Origin: CAXBGS01 sp963975425
GTDB taxonomy: Bacteria > Planctomycetota > Planctomycetia > Pirellulales > Pirellulaceae
Direction of reading: 5' to 3'
Assembly: GCA_963975425.1 (NCBI GenBank)
Contig: CAXBGS010000003.1
Coordinates: 806,001 to 870,000 of the forward strand
Length of the DNA stretch: 64,000 nucleotides
Positions 18,130 to 25,787 of the stretch are shown here, piece by piece. The notes below the pieces were generated by a model that saw nothing but the letters and a program-made list of their open reading frames with translations, did not search any database and was not told the origin of the DNA. Both the position numbers and the translations under genes were made by a program. Every line of letters starts with the position of its first letter. Position 1 is the stretch's first letter.

Positions 18130-19614
18130 ATGTTCGATCTCACCAAACGATTCATGTCGATTGTCGCTGCGGCCTTGATTTGGGCTACATCCGCCTCTGC
18201 GGCGCAGCCCAACATCATCCTGGTCTTTATCGATGATATGGGATGGAAAGATGTCGGCTGTTACGGCAACGATTTTGTCGACACACCAAACATCGACCGG
18301 CTTGCGGCCGACGGGGTCCGGTTTACGGATTTCTATGCTGCCGGCGCTGTGTGTTCGCCGACGCGTTGCGCCGTACAATCCGGGCAAAACCAAGCTCGCA
18401 TTGGGATTACGGCTCATATCCCCGGGCATTGGCGCCCATTCGAACGTGTGATCACGCCACGAACGACGATGTCGTTGCCGCTGGACATTGTTACCGTTGG
18501 TGAATCGTTGAAAGCGGCCGGATACGCGACCGGTTATGTCGGCAAATGGCATTTAGGAAACCAGCCGCACTTTCATCCAAGCCGTCAAGGCTATGACTTT
18601 ACCGCCGTCATCAACGGACCACACTTTCCCAAGTTTTACCGCCTTAGCGGAGGATCCGATTTAAAACCAAAACCGAATCAATATCGGACCGAATTCGAAG
18701 CGGATTTATGCGTGGATTTTATCCGCGAACAAAAAGACAACCCTTTCTTCTTGATGGTGTCGCCGTTTGCAGTGCACATTCCCTTGGGCGCCATGTCGGA
18801 CAAGGTGCAGAAGTACCGCGATAAAGCCTCGGCCATGAATCGTGACCTGCCGCATCCGGTCTACGCCGCAATGATCGAGCACTGCGACGACATGGTCGGA
18901 CGCATTGTCGATGCTGTCGACGGCGAAGGCCTAACAGACGAAACGATGATTGTCTTTACGTCCGACAACGGTGGGCTGTATCGCCGATACGATTACCGAG
19001 AACACGCCGACGACAATGTCAGCAGTCTGGCACCGCTGAAAGGGGAAAAGGGCTCGCTGCATGAGGGCGGTGTGCGGGTTCCCCTGATCGTGAAGTACCC
19101 GCCGTTGTCCAAACCCGGATCGGTCTGCAGCGAACCCGCCATCAGCTATGACTTCTATCCCACCTTTGTCGACTTGGCCGGTGGCTCACTGCCAGAAAAT
19201 CAAACGATTGACGGCCTAAGTTTGAAGCCTCTACTAAGCGACCCCGGTGCACAACTTGATCGGCAAACGCTGTACTGGCACTACCCGCACTACCACCACG
19301 ATCGTCCCGCCAGCAGCATTCGCGAGCGAGATTGGAAGCTGATCGAGTACCTTGACGGCACCGGCGATATCGAACTTTATAACCTGAGTCAGGACATTGG
19401 CGAATCTCAAAACTTGGCGTCAGAGAAGCAAGGTCGCGTCGCCGATCTAAAGAAAAAGCTGAGCGCGTTGCGGCAGGACGCTGTTGCCCGCATGCCAATT
19501 CCTAATCCCAGCTATGATCCCGATCGGGCGCACGAGTGGTGGAGCATGAAAACGGGTCAGCCGATCGATAGTGACAGCCGCACGCGTTTCCCACAGACGG
19601 AAAAGGACTTATAG
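18130..19614 (+). CDS. Secreted sulfatase (Cys-type)
   Basis: 494 residues from the ATG at 18130 (TTG at 18121 possible). Signal peptide to about residue 25 (LIWATSASAA). Metal motif VFIDDMGWKD, signature CSPTR with C75 as the formylglycine precursor, GKWHLGN, and TSDNGGLY as the second metal site. The C-terminal half (SIRERDWKLIEYLDG, LYNLSQDIGE) is typical of family S1. 67 bases after the preceding sulfatase, so probably cotranscribed. Substrate unknown; sequence differs enough from its neighbour to suggest a different specificity. Confidence 0.94.
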   Translation: MFDLTKRFMSIVAAALIWATSASAAQPNIILVFIDDMGWKDVGCYGNDFVDTPNIDRLAADGVRFTDFYAAGAVCSPTRCAVQSGQNQARIGITAHIPGHWRPFERVITPRTTMSLPLDIVTVGESLKAAGYATGYVGKWHLGNQPHFHPSRQGYDFTAVINGPHFPKFYRLSGGSDLKPKPNQYRTEFEADLCVDFIREQKDNPFFLMVSPFAVHIPLGAMSDKVQKYRDKASAMNRDLPHPVYAAMIEHCDDMVGRIVDAVDGEGLTDETMIVFTSDNGGLYRRYDYREHADDNVSSLAPLKGEKGSLHEGGVRVPLIVKYPPLSKPGSVCSEPAISYDFYPTFVDLAGGSLPENQTIDGLSLKPLLSDPGAQLDRQTLYWHYPHYHHDRPASSIRERDWKLIEYLDGTGDIELYNLSQDIGESQNLASEKQGRVADLKKKLSALRQDAVARMPIPNPSYDPDRAHEWWSMKTGQPIDSDSRTRFPQTEKDL

Positions 19615-19706
19615 ACGCTGCGGAACGGTGCGTCGTCTTTCCGAAGCCAGCGAATAAGTACTTTCTCTTTCCCTCTGCATCAACTTCTTCATAGCGGACA
19701 TGCGCC

Positions 19707-20543
19707 ATGACACGCCTTAAAGTACTCGTCCTGTTATGCGTGCTGACCAACCAAGCTTTCGGACAGACAGCAAAAACGCCGAGTAGTGCAGAAGTCCCCA
19801 CGGACAAAGCAAAATTTCATCTGTTCCTGCTCGTCGGTCAATCAAACATGGCAGGACGAGGCGAGGTAACCGATGCGGACCGAGTCCCGCGGCCCCGTGT
19901 GTTGATGTTGAATCAACAACAACAGTGGGTGCCGGCCATTGACCCGCTGCATTTCGATAAGCCGAAAATGGCGGGTGTCGGGCTGGGACGCAGTTTTGCC
20001 GACGAGATCGCCAAGACGTATCCAGACGTTACCATTGGCCTGATTCCCTGTGCCGTCGGTGGCAGTTCAATCACATGTTGGCAGCCAGGCGGGTTCCACG
20101 AACCCACCAAGACTCACCCCTACGACGATACGCTGAATCGTCTGCACGAGGCGTTAAAATTCGGCACGTTGAAAGGCATCCTCTGGCATCAAGGCGAAGC
20201 GGACAGCACGCCGAAACGTTCTGCATCGTACGAAACGCGACTGCACACTTTGATCGGCCGCCTGCGAGACGAAGCAGGCAGCCCCGAGGTTCCGTTTATC
20301 GTCGGTCAGTTGGGCCAGTTCAAAGAGAAACCGTGGAACGAGGATCGCAAGCGGGTCAACTCCGTTCATGCATCCCTGCCAGAGCACATCGGTCGTACTG
20401 CCTTTGTTTCATCAGACGGTTTGGTCCACAAGGGTGACCAATCGCATTTCGATTCTGATTCGTATCGCGAGTTCGGACGCCGCTACGCCAAAGCTTATTT
20501 GTCAATGGATTCCGCCGACCACAGCGACAGCCCACACCGCTGA
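19707..20543 (+). CDS. Secreted SGNH/GDSL carbohydrate esterase (sialate O-acetylesterase-like)
   Basis: 278 residues with signal peptide (VLVLLCVLTNQAFG). The nucleophile block FLLVGQSNMAGRG holds the catalytic serine. The LWHQGEAD block and the C-terminal catalytic Asp/His region (DGLVHKGDQSHFDSDSY) are those of the SASA/DUF303 acetylesterases. It removes acetyl groups from sugars. It lies between sulfatases on the same strand, which fits removal of acetyl and sulfate decorations from one polysaccharide. Confidence 0.9.
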   Translation: MTRLKVLVLLCVLTNQAFGQTAKTPSSAEVPTDKAKFHLFLLVGQSNMAGRGEVTDADRVPRPRVLMLNQQQQWVPAIDPLHFDKPKMAGVGLGRSFADEIAKTYPDVTIGLIPCAVGGSSITCWQPGGFHEPTKTHPYDDTLNRLHEALKFGTLKGILWHQGEADSTPKRSASYETRLHTLIGRLRDEAGSPEVPFIVGQLGQFKEKPWNEDRKRVNSVHASLPEHIGRTAFVSSDGLVHKGDQSHFDSDSYREFGRRYAKAYLSMDSADHSDSPHR

Positions 20544-20859
20544 CGATCAAAATTTCCCTTGCCGAATAAACTTGGCACGTTCGGTCCCCACGGGTGACGC
20601 GCTAACGATGCTGTTGGGGCAGGTACCAAGCTCTCGGTCTCGACGAGCGATCAGCAGCGCGAGGCGATTATTTCGCGTTTCATATGGGATTGCATGCACC
20701 GATCGCACGAGATTGGTGCATGCAAATCAAGACGCGATCGGGCTGTGATGGCGGAACACCCAGGCCTATCAATTACGAGCCGACTCGGTTGAGCCGGTGA
20801 AAATTTCGACCATACTCACGGTGTCTCGCTCTTGCTTTTTCCTCTTGGTCAATGAATCA
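20544..20859. other. Intergenic region before the third sulfatase
   Basis: 316 bases. No gene is supported. A long hairpin (20690-20725, listed separately) is the main feature. A frame extending the downstream sulfatase back to a GTG at 20797 exists but adds a second hydrophobic leader and is not preferred. Confidence 0.5.
20690..20725. terminator. Strong hairpin between esterase and sulfatase genes
   Basis: TTGCATGCACC (20690-20700) and GGTGCATGCAA (20715-20725) are perfect 11-bp complements. The stem continues inward by one G-U and three Watson-Crick pairs to a 6-base loop. Without a U-tract it may be a terminator, a processing site, or an operator built on the GCATGC palindrome. Confidence 0.4.
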
Positions 20860-22395
20860 ATGAAGTCAATCTCGCTTTCGAATCTGGCCGTGACATTGTT
20901 TGTCGGATTACTAATCAGCCCCGCCGCGAGGTCATGGGGGCAAGCGGGCTCGGACGCGAAACGACCGAATATCGTTTTCATCTTTTGCGATGATCTGGGA
21001 TACGCTGATGTCGGGTTCAATGCCGATCTTTTTGGCGTCGAAACGGATGTCGTCACACCGGAAATCGATGCGTTGGCACGAGCCGGTACGATATTCAAGC
21101 AGGCTTATGTGGCTCACCCCTTCTGTGGTCCCAGTCGTATGGGACTGCTGTCGGGCCGCATGCCGCATGTCTTCGGTGGTCAAAAGAACCTTCCGGACGA
21201 AGCGAAAAAATTGCACGACTTCAACGAAAAAGGAATCCCTGAGTCAGAGACGCTGATCAGCAAGGTTCTGCAGGATTCAGGCTACAACACCGCGTGCATT
21301 GGAAAGTGGCACCTTGGGTCTGCCAAATCGTTTCATCCCAACCGTCGCGGGTTCGATCAATTCTTTGGATTCCTCGGCGGTGGGCACCAGTACTATCCGT
21401 CGGTGACCGATAAAGTCGAACCGAAAGTCAATGACTACCAATACTTCCTGGAACGCAACGGCCAAGACATTCGGTCGCCCGAGGGTGCGTATCTGACCGA
21501 CATGCTGACCGACGAAGCGGCAAAATTCATTGCCGGCGGCGCGAATCAGCAACAACCGTTCTTTGTTTACTTGGCCTACAACGCGCCGCACTCGCCGCTG
21601 CAGGGAAAGACAGAAGACTTAAAACACCTGTATCCCAATCACTCGCCTTTGAATCCAGCAAATGGCGTCGACTTTCGAGATTATGAAAAGCGGCAGAACT
21701 ATGTTGCGATGGTGTACGCCGTTGATCGCGGTATCGCAAAAATCGTTGACACGCTGAACGATCCCAATCAAGACAACGATCCGTCCGATTCGGTGATGAA
21801 CGAAACGCTGATCGTTTTCCTGAGCGACAACGGTGGAAAGATTCTGCAAGCCGCCAACAACGCACCGCTGCAGGATGACAAAGGTTCGACACACGAGGGT
21901 GGCATTCGGGTGCCAATGTTCATGCACTGGCCGCAGCATGTTCCCGCTGGCAATGTATTTGATCACCCGGTGCTGGCACTCGATTTCTATCCGACCCTTG
22001 CTGGACTGGCTGGCGCGTCGATTCCCGATGACAAAATCTTGGACGGAAAAGATATCTGGGACGACTTTTTGGCGGGCAAGAACCCTCATCGAGACGACAC
22101 GATGTATTGGCTGCGACATCATGGGGCCGGAAACGAGGTCGCCATTCGCCAGGGCAATCTGAAGGCATACCGAAAGAATTTCGCTGTGTGGAAAGTCTTT
22201 GACGTCGCGACGGATGTGGACGAGTCCGATGACTTGGCGAAAGCCAATGCGGAAACGTTGGACGCATTGATTGCCGATGGCCTCTCGTGGAGCAAGACGC
22301 ACCGCGATCCACAGTGGCACGATACCCAAGCCGGACTGGAAAGTTGGATCGAAAACGAAATGCCGCAATACGAAAAAACGTTTCGGCGTCGATAG
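20860..22395 (+). CDS. Secreted sulfatase (Cys-type)
   Basis: 511 residues from the ATG at 20860, giving a standard signal peptide (LAVTLFVGLLISPAARSWG). Metal motif FCDDLGYADVG, signature CGPSR with C89, GKWHLGS and LSDNGGK. Between the first metal site and the cysteine there is an insert (NADLFGVETDVVTPE) seen in some family S1 members. The C-terminal part is shorter than in neighbouring sulfatases and lacks a clear accessory domain. Separated from the esterase by a hairpin, so it may have its own promoter. Convergent with the pseudouridine synthase gene. Confidence 0.93.
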   Translation: MKSISLSNLAVTLFVGLLISPAARSWGQAGSDAKRPNIVFIFCDDLGYADVGFNADLFGVETDVVTPEIDALARAGTIFKQAYVAHPFCGPSRMGLLSGRMPHVFGGQKNLPDEAKKLHDFNEKGIPESETLISKVLQDSGYNTACIGKWHLGSAKSFHPNRRGFDQFFGFLGGGHQYYPSVTDKVEPKVNDYQYFLERNGQDIRSPEGAYLTDMLTDEAAKFIAGGANQQQPFFVYLAYNAPHSPLQGKTEDLKHLYPNHSPLNPANGVDFRDYEKRQNYVAMVYAVDRGIAKIVDTLNDPNQDNDPSDSVMNETLIVFLSDNGGKILQAANNAPLQDDKGSTHEGGIRVPMFMHWPQHVPAGNVFDHPVLALDFYPTLAGLAGASIPDDKILDGKDIWDDFLAGKNPHRDDTMYWLRHHGAGNEVAIRQGNLKAYRKNFAVWKVFDVATDVDESDDLAKANAETLDALIADGLSWSKTHRDPQWHDTQAGLESWIENEMPQYEKTFRRR

Positions 22396-22454
22396 TCCTC
22401 AGCTCCAGCACGCTTGAGCGGGAATGGCGACCGGATTCCGACGATCCGAACTAA

Positions 22455-23474
22455 TCAGACTCCCGCCGCCCAATCGGGTTCGGGTGCCGCAATTCGGATC
22501 TCTTTGCCGGTTTCCGGATGCGCAAATGAAAGTTCCGCGGCGTGCAAGCACATCGGCGGATCACCCACACCGATCGTCTGCGAAGCACAACGTTCAAGGC
22601 CTTGCCTATATGCCGGATCACCGACGACGGGCATCCCAAGTGCCCAGAGATGAATGCGAATTTGGTTTGTGCGGCCGGAGACGGGAGATGCATCGACCAG
22701 CGTTGTACCGTCGTCGAATCGTTGCTTCACGACGAAACGGGTACACGCGGGGTCACCGTCGGCGACGACCCCGCGAGTACCGGCGATATCGCGATTTCTT
22801 GAAATCGGCAAGTCACATTGAAACGCATCGTCCGGTGAACAACCATGACAGCGCACTTGATAACGTTTGCGGATTTCGTTGCGTTCGAATTGCCCGCGCA
22901 GCTGTGTGGCGACCTGGGCTGACCGCGCCATAACGATCACGCCTGTCGTATTGGCATCAAGCCTGTGCACCAGTCGCAGCTTGCTGGGTCCGTAAACGCG
23001 CTGGAGCAACGCGGTCAGCGTGTTTCGGTTGAACCGGCCGCACGGGTGTACCGGCAGGGGAGCAGGCTTATGCAGGGCGACGATCGCGTTATCTTCCCAC
23101 AGCACTTTGATGCGCGCATTCACATCCGGCTCGATCGTGTCGGGAAAATGGTGCTGATACTGCTGTCCGCCACGAACTGACTGTTCGGTCGAGACAACAC
23201 GATCACCTTGTCGGATCAAACCCGACTGAAACCATGATCGCCACTGTGATTCGTCAACGTGCGGATGCATTTCGCAAACACATTCGATCAGCGTCTGGCC
23301 ATCACATCGGGCCGGAACGTTGATCGGTCGAATATTATCGTAAGGCTGACTGCCGGGCAGCCGTTGGCTGATCCTGCGAAAGTCGGCGTTGCGACGATCA
23401 AGCAGACTCTGGCGGCGAGAAAACGACGCGTCAGCGGTCGACCGTGGTGGCATGGGCGAAACCGATGCAGACAC
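22455..23474 (-). CDS. RluA-family RNA pseudouridine synthase
   Basis: 339 residues. N-terminal S4-like RNA-binding region (QTLIECVCEMHPHVDESQWRSWFQSGLIR). The catalytic domain has the invariant aspartate in LVHRLDANTTG, preceded by ALHKPAPLPVHPCGRF and followed by KRYQVRCHG and GRTNQIRIHLW. Converts specific uridines in rRNA or tRNA to pseudouridine. The first ATG at 23474 adds about 40 poorly conserved residues; ATG at 23453 is an alternative. The target site (RluC/RluD-like or other) cannot be decided here. Confidence 0.92.
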   Translation of the reverse strand: MSASVSPMPPRSTADASFSRRQSLLDRRNADFRRISQRLPGSQPYDNIRPINVPARCDGQTLIECVCEMHPHVDESQWRSWFQSGLIRQGDRVVSTEQSVRGGQQYQHHFPDTIEPDVNARIKVLWEDNAIVALHKPAPLPVHPCGRFNRNTLTALLQRVYGPSKLRLVHRLDANTTGVIVMARSAQVATQLRGQFERNEIRKRYQVRCHGCSPDDAFQCDLPISRNRDIAGTRGVVADGDPACTRFVVKQRFDDGTTLVDASPVSGRTNQIRIHLWALGMPVVGDPAYRQGLERCASQTIGVGDPPMCLHAAELSFAHPETGKEIRIAAPEPDWAAGV

Positions 23475-23555
23475 AGAGGGATGCGAACACAGGGGGATGA
23501 ATCACCGGACCGCGACGGCTTGGCCGCCGCGATGGTGGCTGCCAAAGCGACCCGA

Positions 23556-24644
23556 TCAGTTCCACTCGCCTTCGGCCAAGTCGCCGTCGAGGTGCCGCTG
23601 CAGATAGGATGCACGTTCGACGTTTCGGTCAGACGACCCTAGCAGCCGTCCTTGCAGTTTCTGCAAATGTGCCGGCTGGGTATGAATGAATAGCTTGTTG
23701 ATCGTGGCGACCTTGACCTTGTCAATCAAACCCAAGTTGACGCCCATGCGAACCTTTGAGAGGTAATGCATGGTTTCTTCGCTGCTGATTTTTTTGGCCG
23801 TGCTTAGGATACCGAGTGCGCGGCTGACGTCATCATTTAAGTCTTGTTCGCTTTGTTCGACCAAGAATTTTCGCGCTTTCCGCTCGTATTGAATGATCTG
23901 CGGAACAACTTTGTCACCGACAAGACTGATCAGATCCGATTCGCTGTGACCAAGCGTGATTTGGTTACTGACCTGGTAAAAGTCGCCGGTGTATTGCGAG
24001 CCTTCGCCGTAGAGCCCGCGTACGGTCACGTTGATCTTTTGCATACTGCGAAAGACTTTTTCGATTTGACGCGTGATCACCAATGCGGGCAAATGCAGCA
24101 TCACGCTGACTCGCAAACCGGTCCCCACATTGGTCGGGCACGCGGTCAGGTACCCATATCGCGGATGAAAGGAGTACAGGATCGCACCTTCAAGCTGGTC
24201 GTCCAGCTGATCGATTTTTTCCCAAGCATTTTGCAGATCCAGCCCGCTGGTCATCACTTGAACGCGCAGATGGTCCTCTTCGTTGATCATGACGCTGTAA
24301 TGCTCGCCGGGGTCGACGGCCACCGCACGCGAGCCGTCCGCTTCGGCGATTTCACGGCTGATCAATTGTCTTTCGACCAGAAATTGGCGATCAATTTCGG
24401 ACAACTGTTCGATATCGATGTACTGGATGTCATCCCAACCTTCGATCGCGTCCATGCGGGCGCGAACGGTGCGTTCGATACTGACACGATCTTCATCGCT
24501 GCATCGCCGGATGAACGGAAAGTCGGCTAGATTTCGCGCCAACCGAATTCGGCTGCTGATCACGATATCGGATTCCGGTCCGGTCCCACGCAGCCATTGT
24601 CCGGAAGACTTGGCCAGGGAATTAAAGTCGGGTTCGCGTTTCAC
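23556..24644 (-). CDS. mcsB: Protein arginine kinase McsB
   Basis: 362 residues, as in Bacillus McsB. ATP:guanido phosphotransferase domain with the nucleotide-binding SSRIRLARNL, the catalytic-base region NEEDHLRVQ, and C169 in ACPTNVGTGLR (equivalent of Bacillus C167). Phosphorylates arginines on proteins, marking them for ClpCP in Firmicutes. Its start overlaps the mcsA stop by four bases, so the two are cotranslated. No ctsR, clpC or arginine phosphatase gene is adjacent, unlike the Bacillus operon. Confidence 0.95.
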   Translation of the reverse strand: MKREPDFNSLAKSSGQWLRGTGPESDIVISSRIRLARNLADFPFIRRCSDEDRVSIERTVRARMDAIEGWDDIQYIDIEQLSEIDRQFLVERQLISREIAEADGSRAVAVDPGEHYSVMINEEDHLRVQVMTSGLDLQNAWEKIDQLDDQLEGAILYSFHPRYGYLTACPTNVGTGLRVSVMLHLPALVITRQIEKVFRSMQKINVTVRGLYGEGSQYTGDFYQVSNQITLGHSESDLISLVGDKVVPQIIQYERKARKFLVEQSEQDLNDDVSRALGILSTAKKISSEETMHYLSKVRMGVNLGLIDKVKVATINKLFIHTQPAHLQKLQGRLLGSSDRNVERASYLQRHLDGDLAEGEWN

Positions 24645-25252
24645 TCGGCGCTCTCCCCATCGTCCTTGTCTTCGGATTGCTGAACCGGTTTGCTGGAACC
24701 CCGAGGGCTCGCCTCCGATTCATCCGATTCTTTCTCATCGGGCACATCTTCGACGCCGACGGTTTCGAATCGCTTCAGTTCATCGCGGATTTCCGAAGCT
24801 CGTTCGTAGTCTTCACGGTCGACGGCTTCTTCCATTTCGCGTCGCAGTTGGATCATCTGGGCCTGCGAATCGGCCGATGCGGCCGCCCGTCGCGGGTGTT
24901 TCCCCTCATGATGGGTCGCGTCATGGACGTTTTTCAGCAATGGCAACAAGTCAGACTCGAAATGGGTATAGTCGTACGGGCATCCGAGTCGACCGGTGTT
25001 GCGAAACTCAAAGAAGCTGATGCCGCAAACCGGACACTCTTTCTGGTCCAATTCGGCCAGTTCTTGCTTGGTTTGTCCGAGGTTCAGCTGTTTAGCCAGC
25101 GCCCCGGCGATGGAACCGGCGGGGTTATGCGATTCTTTTTGCAGAAATCCACGCGCGTGCTCTTCGCAAAGGTGCATGACCTGCGGGCCCGCAGCGTCGG
25201 TCAACTCGGTGATGTGAAAAGTCGCCGGTTTTTCACAGTATTGGCATTTCAT
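24641..25252 (-). CDS. mcsA: McsA-like zinc-binding activator of protein arginine kinase (UVR domain)
   Basis: 203 residues. N-terminal zinc motifs CQYCEKPATFHIT and CEEH, a second pair CPVCG and GCPYDY, and a UVR motif near residues 130-160 (LRREMEEAVDREDYERASEI). The acidic, low-complexity C-terminus (about 35 residues, DEKESDESEAS) is not part of the family core. McsA activates McsB. Directly upstream of mcsB with a 4-base overlap. Start ATG at 25252 places the first CxxC at residues 3-6, as in homologues. Confidence 0.93.
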   Translation of the reverse strand: MKCQYCEKPATFHITELTDAAGPQVMHLCEEHARGFLQKESHNPAGSIAGALAKQLNLGQTKQELAELDQKECPVCGISFFEFRNTGRLGCPYDYTHFESDLLPLLKNVHDATHHEGKHPRRAAASADSQAQMIQLRREMEEAVDREDYERASEIRDELKRFETVGVEDVPDEKESDESEASPRGSSKPVQQSEDKDDGESAE

Positions 25253-25529
25253 GTTCGGCTCTGATCGGGTCGTCGCCGCTTCGAGGAAACGTAGAAAAAG
25301 TCTTCATTCTGGGGGTAGCGACCGTCCCAGAGGATTCTATCGCCGCAGTAGTGGGTGTCAACGTAAGTCAAAACGCCAACTCATCGCCACGAATCCGTAT
25401 CGGCGGTCGCCGAGGGTGTCACCGGTCGAATGCACCATCGCAGCCTGCTTGAGTCCACCGTTGATCCTCTAGCCCACCATCACAGCACAGGATACACCAC
25501 AGCAGCCGGGCGTAACGGCACGATCAATT

Positions 25530-25588
25530 GGCAGAGGGCGCTCGGCAATCGGCAGAGGGCGCTCGGCAATCGGCAGAGGGCGCTCGGG
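25530..25588. repeat. Tandem repeat, 21 bp x 2.8
   Basis: The unit starts GGCAGAGGGCGCTCGG; copies begin at 25530, 25551 and 25572, the last lacking its final four bases. The copies are identical, suggesting recent expansion. Intergenic, upstream of trpE. Confidence 0.95.
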
Positions 25589-25670
25589 CATGCAATCCAA
25601 AGCGTCCGATCACCGCCACACGACTCAGCTACCAATAAAATACTGCGATCCAACGAAATGATGGGGCTCC

Positions 25671-25707
25671 TCGGTTCACCCCTACACGAAGCGGCAAGGT
25701 GAACCGA
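25671..25707 (+). promoter_or_regulatory. Hairpin in the trpE leader region
   Basis: TCGGTTCACC (25671-25680) and GGTGAACCGA (25698-25707) are perfect 10-bp complements with a 17-base loop, 80 bases before the trpE start. It could be a repressor operator or an RNA leader structure controlling trpE. Confidence 0.35.
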
Positions 25708-25787
25708 AACTGATTGCCGGGTGTCAGGCGACACTGTGTCCTTCGTTCGTCTTCATTTGATCATTGCTTCCCTCACGCGGCCCGTCG

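Larger units (their letters stand above)
25253..25787. other. Divergent intergenic region between mcsA and trpE
   Basis: 535 bases. A frame at 25430-25702 runs through the tandem repeat and shows no protein-like composition, so I do not call it. It contains a 21-bp tandem repeat, a 10-bp hairpin (25671-25707) and a smaller GTGTC-AGGC-GACAC hairpin (25728-25741 region). No cluster of Trp codons was found, so classical trp leader-peptide attenuation is unlikely. Confidence 0.5.

Noticed and set aside
25430..25702. 90-codon frame between mcsA and trpE
   Set aside because: It consists largely of the translated 21-bp repeat, has no motif and no clear ribosome-binding site. No Trp codon run, so not a trp leader peptide.
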